Shown one piece after another: positions 42,317 through 51,865 of a stretch of DNA of 51,968 bases. The stretch comes from Deltaproteobacteria bacterium (lineage in GTDB: Bacteria > Desulfobacterota > Dissulfuribacteria > Dissulfuribacterales > QOAL01). Below the pieces are notes generated by a model. It had not been told where the DNA came from. It was given only the letters and a program-made list of their open reading frames with translations, and did not search any database. The DNA is taken from the NCBI GenBank assembly GCA_026995935.1, contig JALWNK010000030.1:1-51968 (forward strand). Direction: 5' to 3'. The translations under genes and the position numbers were made by a program. Within the stretch, counting starts at the first letter, position 1. Every line of letters starts with the position of its first letter.

Positions 42317-42562
42317 CTATGCCGTGCCTCCAGCCTTGGCAATGAGTGAACGCACGGTCTGTGAAGGCTTGGCACCCCTTTCCAGCCACTTTTTGACCTT
42401 TTCCTGGTCGAGTTTTATCTCAGCAGGGTCCTTTAAGGGGTCATAGGTGCCAAGCACCTCGAGAAAGCGCCCATCCCTTGGGGATTCCGAGTACGCTGCT
42501 ACAATACGGTAAAACGGCCTTTTCTTGCGGCCGCCCCTTGCTAAACGAATTCTAACTGCCAT
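42317..42562 (-). CDS. rpsP: Ribosomal protein S16
   Basis: An 81-residue small-subunit protein. [37 protein letters not shown], and the C-terminal [20 protein letters not shown] are intact. AATTGGAGGAAT precedes the start. It lies 86 bases downstream of ffh and 63 bases before khpA. Confidence 0.97.
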   Translation of the reverse strand: MAVRIRLARGGRKKRPFYRIVAAYSESPRDGRFLEVLGTYDPLKDPAEIKLDQEKVKKWLERGAKPSQTVRSLIAKAGGTA

Positions 42563-42648
42563 TTATTCCTCCAATTTAAATTTTATGCATTTTGTTTGCT
42601 GTTGGGAAGTCCTTAATTACTAATTTTGGAACAAGGATGCAAGCCCGT

Positions 42649-43980
42649 TCAAAAGGGGAACAGTCCCCTTGGCATCTTTTTGAAACCGCCTTTCCTGAAT
42701 TTCTTGAGCATCTTGTTCATCTCGGCATAGTTTTTAAGCAGCTGGTTTACGTCCTGGACGGTGGTGCCACTGCCCCTGGCGATACGCCGTCTCCTGCTGG
42801 CATTGATAATGGTGTACTTGCGTCTCTCCTCCGGGGTCATGGAGTTAATGATGGCCTCTATCTTTACCAGCTCCTTCTCATCAGGCATCATGCCCTTTAG
42901 CTGCTTCATCTTGTTGAGCCCTGGTATCATGGAAAGTATCTGCTCAAGGCTTCCAAGCCTTCGTACCTGACGAAGCTGATCCCGGAAGTCCTCCAGGGTA
43001 AATGCGTTTTTCTTGAGTTTTTCCTGGAGCTCCAGGGCCTTGTCCTTGTCTATGGTATCCTGGGCCTTTTCAATAAGGGTGAGTACATCCCCCATCCCAA
43101 GGATTCGGTCTGCAATGCGTTTTGGGTGAAAGACCTCAAGGGCATTTATCTTTTCGCCAACACCGACGAATTTTATGGGTGTGGATGTCACCGCCCTTAT
43201 GGAAAGGGCTGCCCCGCCCCTGGCATCCCCCTCCATCTTGGTAAGTATAACCCCGGTAATGGAAAGGGCCTTGTTGAAGCTTTCCGCAATGTTTACTGCA
43301 TCCTGGCCTGTCATGGCGTCTGCGACAAGCAGTATCTCCTGTGGTTCCACCTGCTCCTTTATGGCCTTGAGTTCTGCCATTAGGGCCTCATCCACGTGAA
43401 GACGCCCTGCCGTGTCGATTATCACCGTGTCAAGTCCCTGCATCTCCGCCTGGGCCACTGCCTGCCTGGCAATGTCGGCAGGGGGTGTGCCCTCCTTGGT
43501 AGGAAAGTATGGACAGTCGATCTGGCGGGCCAGGGTCTCAAGCTGTTTTATGGCTGCCGGGCGGTATATGTCTGCAGGCACAAGGAAGGGTTTTCTGCCC
43601 TTTTTGCGAAGCCATCTTGCAAGTTTTGCCGCAGTTGTGGTCTTACCAGAGCCCTGGAGCCCTACAAGTACGATGACTGCAGGCTGACGTCCAGCCAGAT
43701 TAAGTCCTTCTCCCTCTGTGCCAAGAAGCCTTATGAGCTCCTCGTGGACAATCTTTACAACCTGCTGGCCAGGGGTGAGGCTTTCCATTACCTCGTGCCC
43801 CAGGGCCCGCTCCTTCACCCTCTTTATAAAGTCCTTTACTACCTTGTAGTTGACATCGGCCTCAAGAAGGGCAAGACGCACCTCCCTGAGCCCCTGGTCG
43901 ATGTCTTCCTGGGAAAGGGTTCCCTGGCCCTTTAGCTTTTTAAAGACCTTGGCGAGTCTGTCACTGAGATTTTCAAACAT
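42649..43980 (-). CDS. ffh: Signal recognition particle protein Ffh
   Basis: A 443-residue SRP54 GTPase that targets membrane proteins. The NG domain has [54 protein letters not shown] and [15 protein letters not shown]. The M domain follows from about residue 300 and has [13 protein letters not shown] and [20 protein letters not shown], the 4.5S RNA-binding block. It heads the translation operon, with a TTGACA promoter 41 bases upstream. The 4.5S RNA gene was not found in the window. Confidence 0.97.
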   Translation of the reverse strand: MFENLSDRLAKVFKKLKGQGTLSQEDIDQGLREVRLALLEADVNYKVVKDFIKRVKERALGHEVMESLTPGQQVVKIVHEELIRLLGTEGEGLNLAGRQPAVIVLVGLQGSGKTTTAAKLARWLRKKGRKPFLVPADIYRPAAIKQLETLARQIDCPYFPTKEGTPPADIARQAVAQAEMQGLDTVIIDTAGRLHVDEALMAELKAIKEQVEPQEILLVADAMTGQDAVNIAESFNKALSITGVILTKMEGDARGGAALSIRAVTSTPIKFVGVGEKINALEVFHPKRIADRILGMGDVLTLIEKAQDTIDKDKALELQEKLKKNAFTLEDFRDQLRQVRRLGSLEQILSMIPGLNKMKQLKGMMPDEKELVKIEAIINSMTPEERRKYTIINASRRRRIARGSGTTVQDVNQLLKNYAEMNKMLKKFRKGGFKKMPRGLFPF

Positions 43981-44027
43981 ATTCGCGGCCTGATAAACAC
44001 CCAGATTGATTTAGTCGAAACCAAACC

Positions 44028-44056
44028 AAGTTACTGGAAGGGTTAGGACGTGTCAA
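44028..44056 (-). promoter_or_regulatory. Putative sigma-70 promoter of the ffh operon
   Basis: On the minus strand a perfect TTGACA (44051-44056), a 17-base spacer and TAACTT (44028-44033; conserved T, A and last T) lie 48 bases before the ffh start. Confidence 0.5.
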
Positions 44057-44230
44057 TAAGGGGCCGGGGCTGTTGTGTACACTTTCCGGACTATTTTAGA
44101 GGCCTTAGCAATCGTCTTATCTGGACAACACAGTGAAATGTATCCATGTTCGTTCTTGCAGGTTTTCATGTTCTATGGCAATCACCACCAGCTGTCCTTT
44201 CTTCCAAATGCAGGTTTATCAACTGTAGGG

Positions 44231-44803
44231 TTAGTCAAGCAGCGCTATATTTTTCGAGGCGAGTATCTCCAGATACTTTCTCACCCGAGTCTTTTCCCAA
44301 CGAGAAAGTGCCTTTGCCACGTCTGAGTAGTCCATGAATTTCAAATCACCTGAGATTTCTGTCAATATCTCTATGAGCCTTACGAAGTCCGTCACCAGCT
44401 GGGAATAGAGGCGGAAAAGCTCCTGCTTGGACCTGTAGGGGCTGTACGTGTCCGATAAAAGGTGATAGGAGCGCCTCCCAAGGTTTATGAAGTAGTCTAT
44501 GTCAAGGAGCCTTCTCGTGAGAAATTCGGGGTAGAGTCCTGCAAAGATAAGTGCCAGGTCCCCAACTGCCTTGAGTTCTCTTGTCTTCTCAAAGATGTTC
44601 TTGTGAAGGGCCTCGAGAAGCACCACCCCCAGAGGCTTGTCCTGGACGATTTCCGAATAGAAAAAGTCCTCGCTCTCCGAAAGGTGTTTCAACAGGTGAA
44701 GCAGGTATAGTTTTGAATGGGGGCCAAGCTTCAGGCTGAGTTTTTCTTCTGCTGCCTCTATTTCATCAACGAAAAAGTCATCAAATCCCTGGACAAGCTC
44801 CAT
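44231..44803 (-). CDS. Unrecognised helical cytosolic protein
   Basis: A 190-residue protein I do not recognise. It is almost entirely predicted helix, Leu/Glu-rich, with no signal peptide, membrane span or cysteine. Notable stretches are FDDFFVDEIEAAEEKLSLKL, LLHLLKHLSESEDFFYSEIV and a C-terminal ALSRWEKTRVRKYLEILASK that could be a small DNA- or protein-binding helix pair. AGGAGG lies ten bases before the ATG. It stands alone, 250 bases upstream of ffh and divergent from the EF-G paralogue. Confidence 0.75.
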   Translation of the reverse strand: MELVQGFDDFFVDEIEAAEEKLSLKLGPHSKLYLLHLLKHLSESEDFFYSEIVQDKPLGVVLLEALHKNIFEKTRELKAVGDLALIFAGLYPEFLTRRLLDIDYFINLGRRSYHLLSDTYSPYRSKQELFRLYSQLVTDFVRLIEILTEISGDLKFMDYSDVAKALSRWEKTRVRKYLEILASKNIALLD

Positions 44804-45005
44804 GAGTCATGCACCTCCTGTCTCTTACTGCTTATCGACATAAAAAGGCGCAATAATCCAAAGAAGAGTCAGGAATTGGCGGCCAGCCAGAAGCGGCAGC
44901 CTGTTGGTTCTTCCGGTCATGGAACTGATCAGAAAATAATTTTAAACAGTGAAGCAGAAAATTCCAGTGGTCGGCAGAGTTTTAAAGGGCAAAATGGCCT
45001 AATAC

Positions 45006-45035
45006 TTGACGCAATATAATGAAATTAATTATGTT
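45006..45035 (+). promoter_or_regulatory. Putative sigma-70 promoter for the EF-G paralogue row
   Basis: TTGACG (45006-45011), an 18-base spacer and TATGTT (45030-45035), 5/6 and 4/6 matches, lie 66 bases before the ATG. A TATAAT also occurs at 45015-45020 but lacks a matching -35. The rest of the 298-base divergent gap (44804-45101) shows no gene. Confidence 0.45.
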
Positions 45036-45101
45036 GCCCAAATCAGGCTCACGATGCTGGATGCCAAACAGACCAACTTGTAGGGAAAGGGAGAAGAAGA
45101 C

Positions 45102-47174
45102 ATGGAAACAGCCAAGGTAAGGAATTTTGCAATAGTTTCCCAAAGCGGCAGCGGCAAGACCTCTCTGGCCGAGGCCCTTCTTTATTCGGCAAAGGCCATA
45201 AAGAAGCTAGGCAGGGTGGATGATGGAACGTCCCACCTGGATTTTGAGCCTGAAGAGGTAAAACGTAACATCACCATCAGCACGGCCTGCTTTGCCTTCA
45301 AATGGAACAAGCACGCCCTTTTTCTCATGGATACACCAGGGGAGGACAATTTTCTTCACGAGACCATTTCCGCCCTCAGGGTGGCGGACAGCTGTCTCTT
45401 TGTTGCAGACGCAGTTGATCCGGTCAAGCCCCAGACCCAGAAGATATGGTCGTTGATATCGGATTCTGGCGCTCCTTCCATTATGTTTCTCAACAAGATG
45501 GACAGGGAAAGGGCGGATTTTACCGCGGCCCTTGACGCCATAAAGGAGGCCCTGGAGCTGAGGCTTGTGCCAGTAACCCTGCCAATAGGCAAGGAGGAGA
45601 GTTTCAAGGGCGTTGTGGACCTTGTGCAGATGAAGGCATATGAATTCGGCGAAGACGGCAAGAAAAAGCCTGTTGACATTCCATCAGACATGGCCGACGA
45701 GGTGGAAGAGGCAAGGAACAACCTGATAGAATACGCTGCAGAGTCCGAGGAGGAGCTGCTTGAAAAGTTTCTTGAAGGAGAGGAACTTTCATCCGAGGAG
45801 ATAATTTCAGGCCTCCGGCAGGGAATACTTGACGGCGGTTTCGTTCCTGTGGTCTGTGGTTCTGCCTTAAAAAATATTGGAGTTTCCATACTCCTCGACC
45901 TCGTAGTGAGTTTTATGCCCTCTCCTGAAGACAGGGGAGAGGTAACCGGAGAGGACCCTGAAAAGGGTGAAGAAATCACCAGAAAGCCCAGCCCGGATGA
46001 GCCCTTTTCTGCCCTGGTCTTTAAGACCCTTACCGACCCATATGCAGGGCGCCTTTCCCTAATGCGCATATATTCAGGTACCCTTAAGCCTGACAGCACC
46101 GTCTTTAATGGCAACAAGAAGGAGAAGGAGAAGTTTGGACCCCTTTTCGTGCTAAAGGGCAAGGAGCAGGAAAGCGTGGACGAGGCAGGCCCAGGCTGCA
46201 TAGTTGCCCTTGCAAAGCTAAAGCACACCGAGACTGGGGATACCCTGTCTGATCCGTCAGCCCCCATTGTGTACCCCTTTGTTGAATTTCCTTCTCCTGT
46301 TATCACTTATGCCCTCAAGCCTAAGAGCAGGGGGGATGAGGAAAAGATTACCCAGGCCCTTTCTCGCCTCAGGGAGGAAGACCCGACCCTACAGGTCACC
46401 AGGGACCCAGAGACCAACGAGCTTCTCATATCCGGACTTGGCCAGATACATATTGATGCAACAATAGAGAAAATGGAGAGAAAGTTCGGGGTGAGCGTGG
46501 ATCTCTCCACCCCGAAGATCGCCTACCGTGAGACCATAAAGGCGCCCAAGAAGGGCGTTATCTACCGCCACAAGAAACAGACAGGTGGTGCCGGACAGTT
46601 CGCCGAGGTCCATTTCGATATCACGCCCCTTCCAAGAGGAGAGGGATATGAGTTCGAAGAGGCCCTTGTGGGAATGAATGTTCCCAGAAATTTCGTGCCT
46701 GCCGTTGAAAAGGGGATTCAGGAGGCAATGCAGTCCGGGCCTCTTGCAGGCTACCCTGTTACCGACGTAAAAGTGCGCTTTTATGATGGAAAGTCCCACG
46801 AAGTGGATTCCAGTGAAATGGCCTTTAAGATTGCGGCCATCCAGTGTTTCAAAAAGGGTGTTCTCGAGGCAAAGCCTACCCTGCTTGAGCCTATTGTAAA
46901 GCTTGTGGTGACAGTGCCAGAAGATAGCGTTGGCGATATAATCGGGGATCTTAACGCAAGGCGTGGAAAGGTGATGGGTATGGAGCCAGGAAAGGGTGTT
47001 CAGACCGTAACCGCCCTTGTGCCCCTTTCAGAGGTCCAAAAGTATGTCCTTGATCTAAACGCAATGACTGCCGGCCAGGGAACCTTCACCATCGAGTTTT
47101 CCCACTACGAGGAGGTGCCACCAAACCTCATTGAAAAGATAGTTGCCCAAAGAAAGCAGGAGGAAGAAAAATAG
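45102..47174 (+). CDS. Elongation factor G-like translational GTPase (EF-G2-type paralogue)
   Basis: A 690-residue five-domain EF-G homologue. G1 is SQSGSGKTSL in place of the usual HVDAGKT; G2 is RNITI; G3 is MDTPGEDNF (76-84), with Glu81 where canonical EF-G has the catalytic His of DTPGHVDF; G4 is FLNKMDRERADF. Domains II-V are well kept (IVALAKLKHTETGDTL, GLGQIHIDATIEKMERKFGV, DVKVRFYDGKSHEVDSSEMA, NARRGKVMGMEPGKG, GQGTFTIEFSHYEEVP). It is therefore a ribosome-binding paralogue, not the housekeeping factor, which would sit in the str operon. GTP hydrolysis may be slow. It precedes a MogA/MoaB gene with no gap. Confidence 0.9.
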   Translation: METAKVRNFAIVSQSGSGKTSLAEALLYSAKAIKKLGRVDDGTSHLDFEPEEVKRNITISTACFAFKWNKHALFLMDTPGEDNFLHETISALRVADSCLFVADAVDPVKPQTQKIWSLISDSGAPSIMFLNKMDRERADFTAALDAIKEALELRLVPVTLPIGKEESFKGVVDLVQMKAYEFGEDGKKKPVDIPSDMADEVEEARNNLIEYAAESEEELLEKFLEGEELSSEEIISGLRQGILDGGFVPVVCGSALKNIGVSILLDLVVSFMPSPEDRGEVTGEDPEKGEEITRKPSPDEPFSALVFKTLTDPYAGRLSLMRIYSGTLKPDSTVFNGNKKEKEKFGPLFVLKGKEQESVDEAGPGCIVALAKLKHTETGDTLSDPSAPIVYPFVEFPSPVITYALKPKSRGDEEKITQALSRLREEDPTLQVTRDPETNELLISGLGQIHIDATIEKMERKFGVSVDLSTPKIAYRETIKAPKKGVIYRHKKQTGGAGQFAEVHFDITPLPRGEGYEFEEALVGMNVPRNFVPAVEKGIQEAMQSGPLAGYPVTDVKVRFYDGKSHEVDSSEMAFKIAAIQCFKKGVLEAKPTLLEPIVKLVVTVPEDSVGDIIGDLNARRGKVMGMEPGKGVQTVTALVPLSEVQKYVLDLNAMTAGQGTFTIEFSHYEEVPPNLIEKIVAQRKQEEEK

Positions 47175-47669
47175 TTGTTTAAGGCCGGAGTTTTGACAAT
47201 AAGCGACAGCGCCTCAAGGGGCCTTCGGGAAGATTCCGGAGGCCCTTTGATATGTGAGTTTCTTGAAAAAAGTGGAGATTTTGAGATAGCCGCTCGTGAC
47301 CTGTGCCCGGACGAGGAGGACAGAATCGGCTCTGCACTTGTTATCTGGGCAGATGATCTGGGCCTTGACCTCATTATTACCACAGGGGGGACAGGCCTTT
47401 CTCCAAGGGATGTTACGCCAGAGGCCACTGAAGCCGTGGTAGACAGGGTTGTTCCTGGCATTTCAGAGGCTATTCGTGCCTTTGGCCTTAGGAAGACAAG
47501 CAGGGCCATGCTCTCACGGGGTATTGCCGGGGTAAGGGGTAGGTGTCTCATCATAAACCTTCCCGGAAGCCCAAAGGCGGTAAGGGACGGTCTTGAGGCT
47601 GTGGGAGACGTTCTTGTCCACGCCATCTCGAAGATCCAGGGAGATACCACGCCCTGTGGTGAATCCTGA
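47175..47669 (+). CDS. MogA/MoaB family molybdenum cofactor protein
   Basis: A 164-residue protein. KAGVLTISDSASRGLREDSG is the family start; the MPT-binding loop is LIITTGGTGLSPRDVTPEAT, followed by SRAMLSRGIAGVRGRCLIIN and LPGSPKAVRDGL. It should adenylylate molybdopterin during molybdenum or tungsten cofactor synthesis. The start is TTG directly after the EF-G stop, with AGGAGG 11 bases upstream inside the EF-G gene. No other moa/moe genes are near, so the pairing with translation GTPases is not obviously functional. Confidence 0.88.
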   Translation: MFKAGVLTISDSASRGLREDSGGPLICEFLEKSGDFEIAARDLCPDEEDRIGSALVIWADDLGLDLIITTGGTGLSPRDVTPEATEAVVDRVVPGISEAIRAFGLRKTSRAMLSRGIAGVRGRCLIINLPGSPKAVRDGLEAVGDVLVHAISKIQGDTTPCGES

Positions 47670-47698
47670 AATAATATTGAAGAAAAGGTAGAGATATC

Positions 47699-48745
47699 GT
47701 GGAAATAGGAATTGTAGGGCTTTCAGGCTCCGGAAAGACAACCATATTCAATGCCCTGACTGGCAGTGAGGCCGAGGTTTCAGGCTTTTCAGGCGCAAAG
47801 AAGGACCCTAACATTGCTCAGGTGAAGGTGCCTGATGAGCGCCTTGACGTTCTAAGCAGTATGTACAAACCCAAAAAGACCACCCCTGCCATCATCCAGT
47901 ATGTTGACCTGGGAGGTGGACTTTCCGCCAAGGAGGAAAAGGACTCCCTTGAGTCCATCCTGCGCCTTCTAAGGCCATGTGACGCCCTTGTCCACGTTGT
48001 TCGATGTTTTGAGTTTGCAGGCCAGGCCCCTGACCCCCAGGCGGACTTTGAAAACTTTGAAGCAGAGCTTATTCTTACAGACCAGGTTATTGTTGAAAGG
48101 CGTCTTGAGCGCATGGAAAAGGAGCTTAAGAAGGGGAAAAAGGGAAACCCACGGGAATTTGAGCTCCTAAAGCGCGCCTATGCCTTGCTTGACCAGGGAC
48201 GCGCACTACGGGAGGATGAGGAGATAAGAAAGGCTCCAGAGCTCAAGGGCTACACGTTTCTTTCCGCAAAGCCCTGCATAGTGGTCCTTAACCTGGGAGA
48301 GGATGTGGAACCGGGCTCTGTGGATCTCTCCCTGCCTGAAGGCATGCCCCTTGTAAAGATAAAGGGAAGCCTTGAGATGGAGCTTTCCCAGCTGGACAGC
48401 GAAGAGGCAGAGCTTTTCAGAAAGGATATGGGCATAGAGGAGCCTGCCACACACATGCTCATAAGGGAATCCTACAGGCTCCTTGGGCTCATCTCCTTTT
48501 TTACTGTTGGGGACGATGAGGTGAAGGCCTGGACCATTGTCAAGGGCACGCCTGCCCAGAAGGCAGCAGGGCGGATTCACTCGGACATAGAAAGGGGATT
48601 TATCAGGGCAGAGGTGGTCGCCTTTGACGATCTCATTGCGGCTGGTAGCTACCAGGCCGCCCAAAAGGCGGGAAAGGTGCGACTTGAGGGAAAGGATTAC
48701 ATTGTAAAGGACGGGGATGTGATTAACTTCAGGTTCAACGTGTAA
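47699..48745 (+). CDS. YchF/Obg-like ATPase/GTPase, divergent form
   Basis: A 348-residue P-loop protein with the YchF layout: G domain, helical insert (about 125-175, very Lys/Glu-rich) and C-terminal TGS-like domain (WTIVKGTPAQKAAGRIHSDI, FIRAEVVAFDDLI, GKDYIVKDGDVINFRFNV). The P-loop is GLSGSGKTT (7-15) instead of GLPNVGKST, and the switch II region is YVDLGGGLSAKEE rather than DIAGLV. It is likely a paralogue of canonical YchF. Start is GTG at 47699. It lies 29 bases after the MogA-like gene and in the same row as the EF-G paralogue, so both may act at the ribosome. Confidence 0.85.
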   Translation: MEIGIVGLSGSGKTTIFNALTGSEAEVSGFSGAKKDPNIAQVKVPDERLDVLSSMYKPKKTTPAIIQYVDLGGGLSAKEEKDSLESILRLLRPCDALVHVVRCFEFAGQAPDPQADFENFEAELILTDQVIVERRLERMEKELKKGKKGNPREFELLKRAYALLDQGRALREDEEIRKAPELKGYTFLSAKPCIVVLNLGEDVEPGSVDLSLPEGMPLVKIKGSLEMELSQLDSEEAELFRKDMGIEEPATHMLIRESYRLLGLISFFTVGDDEVKAWTIVKGTPAQKAAGRIHSDIERGFIRAEVVAFDDLIAAGSYQAAQKAGKVRLEGKDYIVKDGDVINFRFNV

Positions 48746-48834
48746 AGGGGCCTTTTGAAGCAAAAGAAAATCAGGGGCCTTGCCAGTCACTTGAAATTTT
48801 GACCAGAACGACAGAGATTTTCTTCCTGATCACT

Positions 48835-48862
48835 TTGTAATTCAGGGCCAATCTAGTATAAT
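48835..48862 (+). promoter_or_regulatory. Sigma-70 promoter for nikR
   Basis: TTGTAA (48835-48840), a 16-base spacer and a perfect TATAAT (48857-48862) lie 54 bases before the nikR ATG. No clear NikR operator palindrome (GTATGA...TCATAC type) was found beside it. Confidence 0.55.
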
Positions 48863-48916
48863 TCTTTCGATTTACCCGGCGTGGAATCTCCTTTTGAAAA
48901 GCCTTGAAGGGTTGAC

Positions 48917-49357
48917 ATGAAAAAAGAGAAAAAGGAATCCCTTTGCAGATTTGGTGTGTCCATTCCCAAGTCCCTGATTGAGGCCTTTGACAACTACATA
49001 AAGGTTCGCGCCTACAGGAACAGGTCCGAGGCGATAAGGGATCTCATCCGGGAAAAGCTTGTGGAGCAAGAGTGGGAGGCAGACGCAAAGGACAGAGAGG
49101 TGGTTGGCACCATCACCTATGTCTTTGATCATCACAAGAGGGAGCTGGTAGATTCCATAATCAGGATTCAGCACCAGTTTTCAGACCACGTTATTGCCTC
49201 CCAGCACGTGCACCTTGACCATGACAACTGTCTTGAAGTGGCCATAGTCAAGGGCAGACCCAGTACGCTCAGGGGGGTTGCCTACAAGTTGAAGGCACTT
49301 AAAGGGGTAAAACACTGCCGTTTCACAATGACCACCACAGGGTCGACCTTGAAGTAG
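48917..49357 (+). CDS. nikR: Nickel-responsive transcriptional regulator NikR
   Basis: A 146-residue ribbon-helix-helix regulator. The DNA-binding part is CRFGVSIPKSLIEAFDNYIK then RNRSEAIRDLIREK; the ACT-like metal domain holds His86, His97, His99 and Cys105 (IQHQF, SQHVHLDHDNC), which match the E. coli nickel site His76, His87, His89, Cys95 in spacing. It should repress nickel uptake, and perhaps hydrogenase or urease genes, when nickel is plentiful. No nickel transporter is in the window. It has its own promoter and lies 51 bases before gyrA. Confidence 0.95.
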   Translation: MKKEKKESLCRFGVSIPKSLIEAFDNYIKVRAYRNRSEAIRDLIREKLVEQEWEADAKDREVVGTITYVFDHHKRELVDSIIRIQHQFSDHVIASQHVHLDHDNCLEVAIVKGRPSTLRGVAYKLKALKGVKHCRFTMTTTGSTLK

Positions 49358-49408
49358 CGCAGAATAAAAGATTTGGACTGTCAAAAGTGACTTAGTCAGG
49401 AGTGATAG

Positions 49409-51865
49409 ATGGCTGAACAGCAGGAATTGTTCAAAGAAAAGGTGGATGTCTGCGACATATCCACGGAGCTAAAGAGATCGTACCTTGATTATGCCATGAG
49501 TGTCATCATCGGCAGGGCCCTGCCGGACGTGCGAGACGGACTCAAACCAGTTCACAGGCGTATTCTATATGCCATGCACGAGCTTGGAAACGCCTACAAC
49601 AGGCCCTACAAAAAGTCTGCGCGCATAGTTGGAGACGTCATAGGTAAGTACCATCCCCACGGAGACGCTGCCGTTTACGACGCCATAGTAAGGATGGCAC
49701 AGGATTTCTCAATGGGTTACCCCCTGATAGACGGCCAGGGAAACTTTGGCTCCATTGACGGGGATTCCCCTGCTGCCATGCGTTATACCGAGGTGAGGCT
49801 CACAAAGCTTGCCCACGAGCTTCTCCAGGACCTTGACAAGGAGACCGTGGATTTTGTCCCCAATTACGACAACTCCCTGCTTGAGCCCACAGTTCTTCCT
49901 TCAAAGATTCCAAACCTTCTCATAAACGGGTCTTCCGGCATTGCAGTGGGAATGGCCACCAACATCCCGCCCCACAATCTGGGAGAGGTGGTTGACGCCT
50001 TGATCGCCCTCATAAAGAATCCGAATCTCACAGTGGCAGATCTCATGCAGTACGTGGAAGGGCCGGATTTTCCAACAGGTGCTTACATCACAGGCAGAAA
50101 GGGGATAAAGGATGCCTATGAGACTGGGCGCGGCATTGTAAGGATGAGGGCCAGGGCCACCATTGAACAGGTGGCCAAGGGAAAGAAGGAGCAGATAATA
50201 GTCACCGAGATACCCTACCAGGTCAACAAGGCCAAGCTCGTTGAAAGGATTGCCGCCCTTGTCCGTGACAAGAAGATAGACGGTGTCCATTCGGTGAGGG
50301 ACGAATCCGACAGGAGGGGCATGAGGATAGTGGTTGAGCTCAAGAAGGACGGCGTTGCCCAGGTGGTTCTAAATCACCTCTACAAGCACACGGCCATGGA
50401 GTCGAGTTTCGGCATCATCCTTCTCGCCATTGTTAATGGAAAGCCTGAGCTCCTAAACCTCAAGGGGCTTCTGGTACACTTCATAGACCACAGAAAGACC
50501 ATAATCATAAGGCGTACCACCTATCTCCTCAGAAAGGCACGGGAACGGGCCCACATCCTTGAAGGGCTCAAGATTGCCATAGACAACCTGGACGAGGTGG
50601 TGGCCCTCATAAGGGCCTCAAAGACCCCGGCAGAGGCGAGAGAGGGCCTAATGGAGCGTTTTGGCCTTACGAAAATACAGGCCCAGGCCATCCTTGACAT
50701 GAAGCTCCAAAGGCTCACCGGCCTCGAGCTTGAAAAGATAATAGAGGAGTACAAAAAGGTCTTTGAGGAGATAAAGGACTATGAAGACATCCTGGCCAAC
50801 GAGCAAAGGGTTCTTGATATCATCCATGATGAGCTTACCTCCATAAAGGAGGAGTATGCCCTGCCCAGAAGGTCCGAGATCATTGGGGAGCCAAAGGAGA
50901 TAAACATAGAGGATCTCATCGCAGAAGAGGACATGGTGGTGACCCTGTCCCACAGGGGCTACATAAAGCGTAACCCCTTGAGCCTTTACCGCAGCCAGAG
51001 GCGCGGGGGAAAGGGCGTTATCGGCCTTTCCTCAAAGCAGGAGGACTTTGTTGAGCGCCTTTTCGTGGCCTCCACCCACGACTACTTCCTCTGTTTCAGC
51101 AACCTTGGCAGGATATACTGGCTCAAGGTTCATCAGATTCCAGAGGCGGCCCGCACATCCAGGGGCAAGGCACTGATCAACCTTCTTCCCATTGACAAAG
51201 CCGCAAACGAATACATTGCAGCCGTTGTTCCCGTCAGGGAGTTTGAGGAGGACAAGTTCGTGGTCATGGCCACAAAGACCGGGATTGTAAAGAAGACACC
51301 GCTTAAGGACTTCTCCCATCCGCGTCCCTCAGGCATTATTGCCGCCACCATCAAGGAAGGAGACGAGCTGGTGACGGCATCTGTGACAGACGGAGAGGCA
51401 GACATCTTTCTTGCCACCAGAAACGGGTTGAGTATTCGCTTTTCAGAAAAGGACATAAGGCCAATGGGAAGAAAGGCCGCCGGCGTTATCGGTATCCGGC
51501 TCAAGGGGGATGACCAGGTGGTGGCCATGGTCACCATAACTGAGGAGGAGGGCCATATACTTACGGCCACGGAAAACGGTTTTGGGAAAAGGACGCCCAT
51601 TTCCGAATACAGGGTGCAATCCCGGGGCGGAAAGGGCGTTATCAACATCAAGGTATCTGAAAAGATAGGCAGGGTTATTGGTGCGGTCCTTGTTTATGAA
51701 AATGATGAGATAATGCTTGTTGGCGCAAGCGGAAATATTATTCGCATGAAGGTGAAGGACATTCGAATTACAGGGCGTTCAGCCCAGGGTGTTAAGCTCA
51801 TTCGCCTTGCAGAAGGAGATAAGCTTGCCGCCATAGCAAAGCTTGGGATAAACGAACAGCAATGA
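49409..51865 (+). CDS. gyrA: DNA gyrase subunit A
   Basis: An 818-residue type II topoisomerase subunit. [31 protein letters not shown], the quinolone-determining stretch [20 protein letters not shown], and the DNA-cleaving tyrosine in [14 protein letters not shown] are intact. The C-terminal beta-pinwheel begins with the GyrA box SQRRGGKGV (residues about 530-538), which marks gyrase rather than topoisomerase IV. Residue 83-equivalent is Asp in HGDAAVYD rather than the usual Ser of enterics, a natural variant. The stop overlaps gpsA (ATGA). gyrB is not in the window. Confidence 0.97.
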   Translation: MAEQQELFKEKVDVCDISTELKRSYLDYAMSVIIGRALPDVRDGLKPVHRRILYAMHELGNAYNRPYKKSARIVGDVIGKYHPHGDAAVYDAIVRMAQDFSMGYPLIDGQGNFGSIDGDSPAAMRYTEVRLTKLAHELLQDLDKETVDFVPNYDNSLLEPTVLPSKIPNLLINGSSGIAVGMATNIPPHNLGEVVDALIALIKNPNLTVADLMQYVEGPDFPTGAYITGRKGIKDAYETGRGIVRMRARATIEQVAKGKKEQIIVTEIPYQVNKAKLVERIAALVRDKKIDGVHSVRDESDRRGMRIVVELKKDGVAQVVLNHLYKHTAMESSFGIILLAIVNGKPELLNLKGLLVHFIDHRKTIIIRRTTYLLRKARERAHILEGLKIAIDNLDEVVALIRASKTPAEAREGLMERFGLTKIQAQAILDMKLQRLTGLELEKIIEEYKKVFEEIKDYEDILANEQRVLDIIHDELTSIKEEYALPRRSEIIGEPKEINIEDLIAEEDMVVTLSHRGYIKRNPLSLYRSQRRGGKGVIGLSSKQEDFVERLFVASTHDYFLCFSNLGRIYWLKVHQIPEAARTSRGKALINLLPIDKAANEYIAAVVPVREFEEDKFVVMATKTGIVKKTPLKDFSHPRPSGIIAATIKEGDELVTASVTDGEADIFLATRNGLSIRFSEKDIRPMGRKAAGVIGIRLKGDDQVVAMVTITEEEGHILTATENGFGKRTPISEYRVQSRGGKGVINIKVSEKIGRVIGAVLVYENDEIMLVGASGNIIRMKVKDIRITGRSAQGVKLIRLAEGDKLAAIAKLGINEQQ

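Noticed and set aside
43981-44230. 4.5S/SRP RNA gene upstream of ffh
   Set aside because: No conserved GGAA-tetraloop hairpin pattern was found in the 250-base gap.
45356-46306. A 316-codon open frame antisense to the EF-G paralogue
   Set aside because: Ser/Arg/Pro-rich translation without domain motifs; it mirrors the third-position bias of a clear EF-G gene on the other strand.
48863-48916. NikR operator beside its own promoter
   Set aside because: No GTATGA/TCATAC-type dyad with suitable spacing could be found in the leader.
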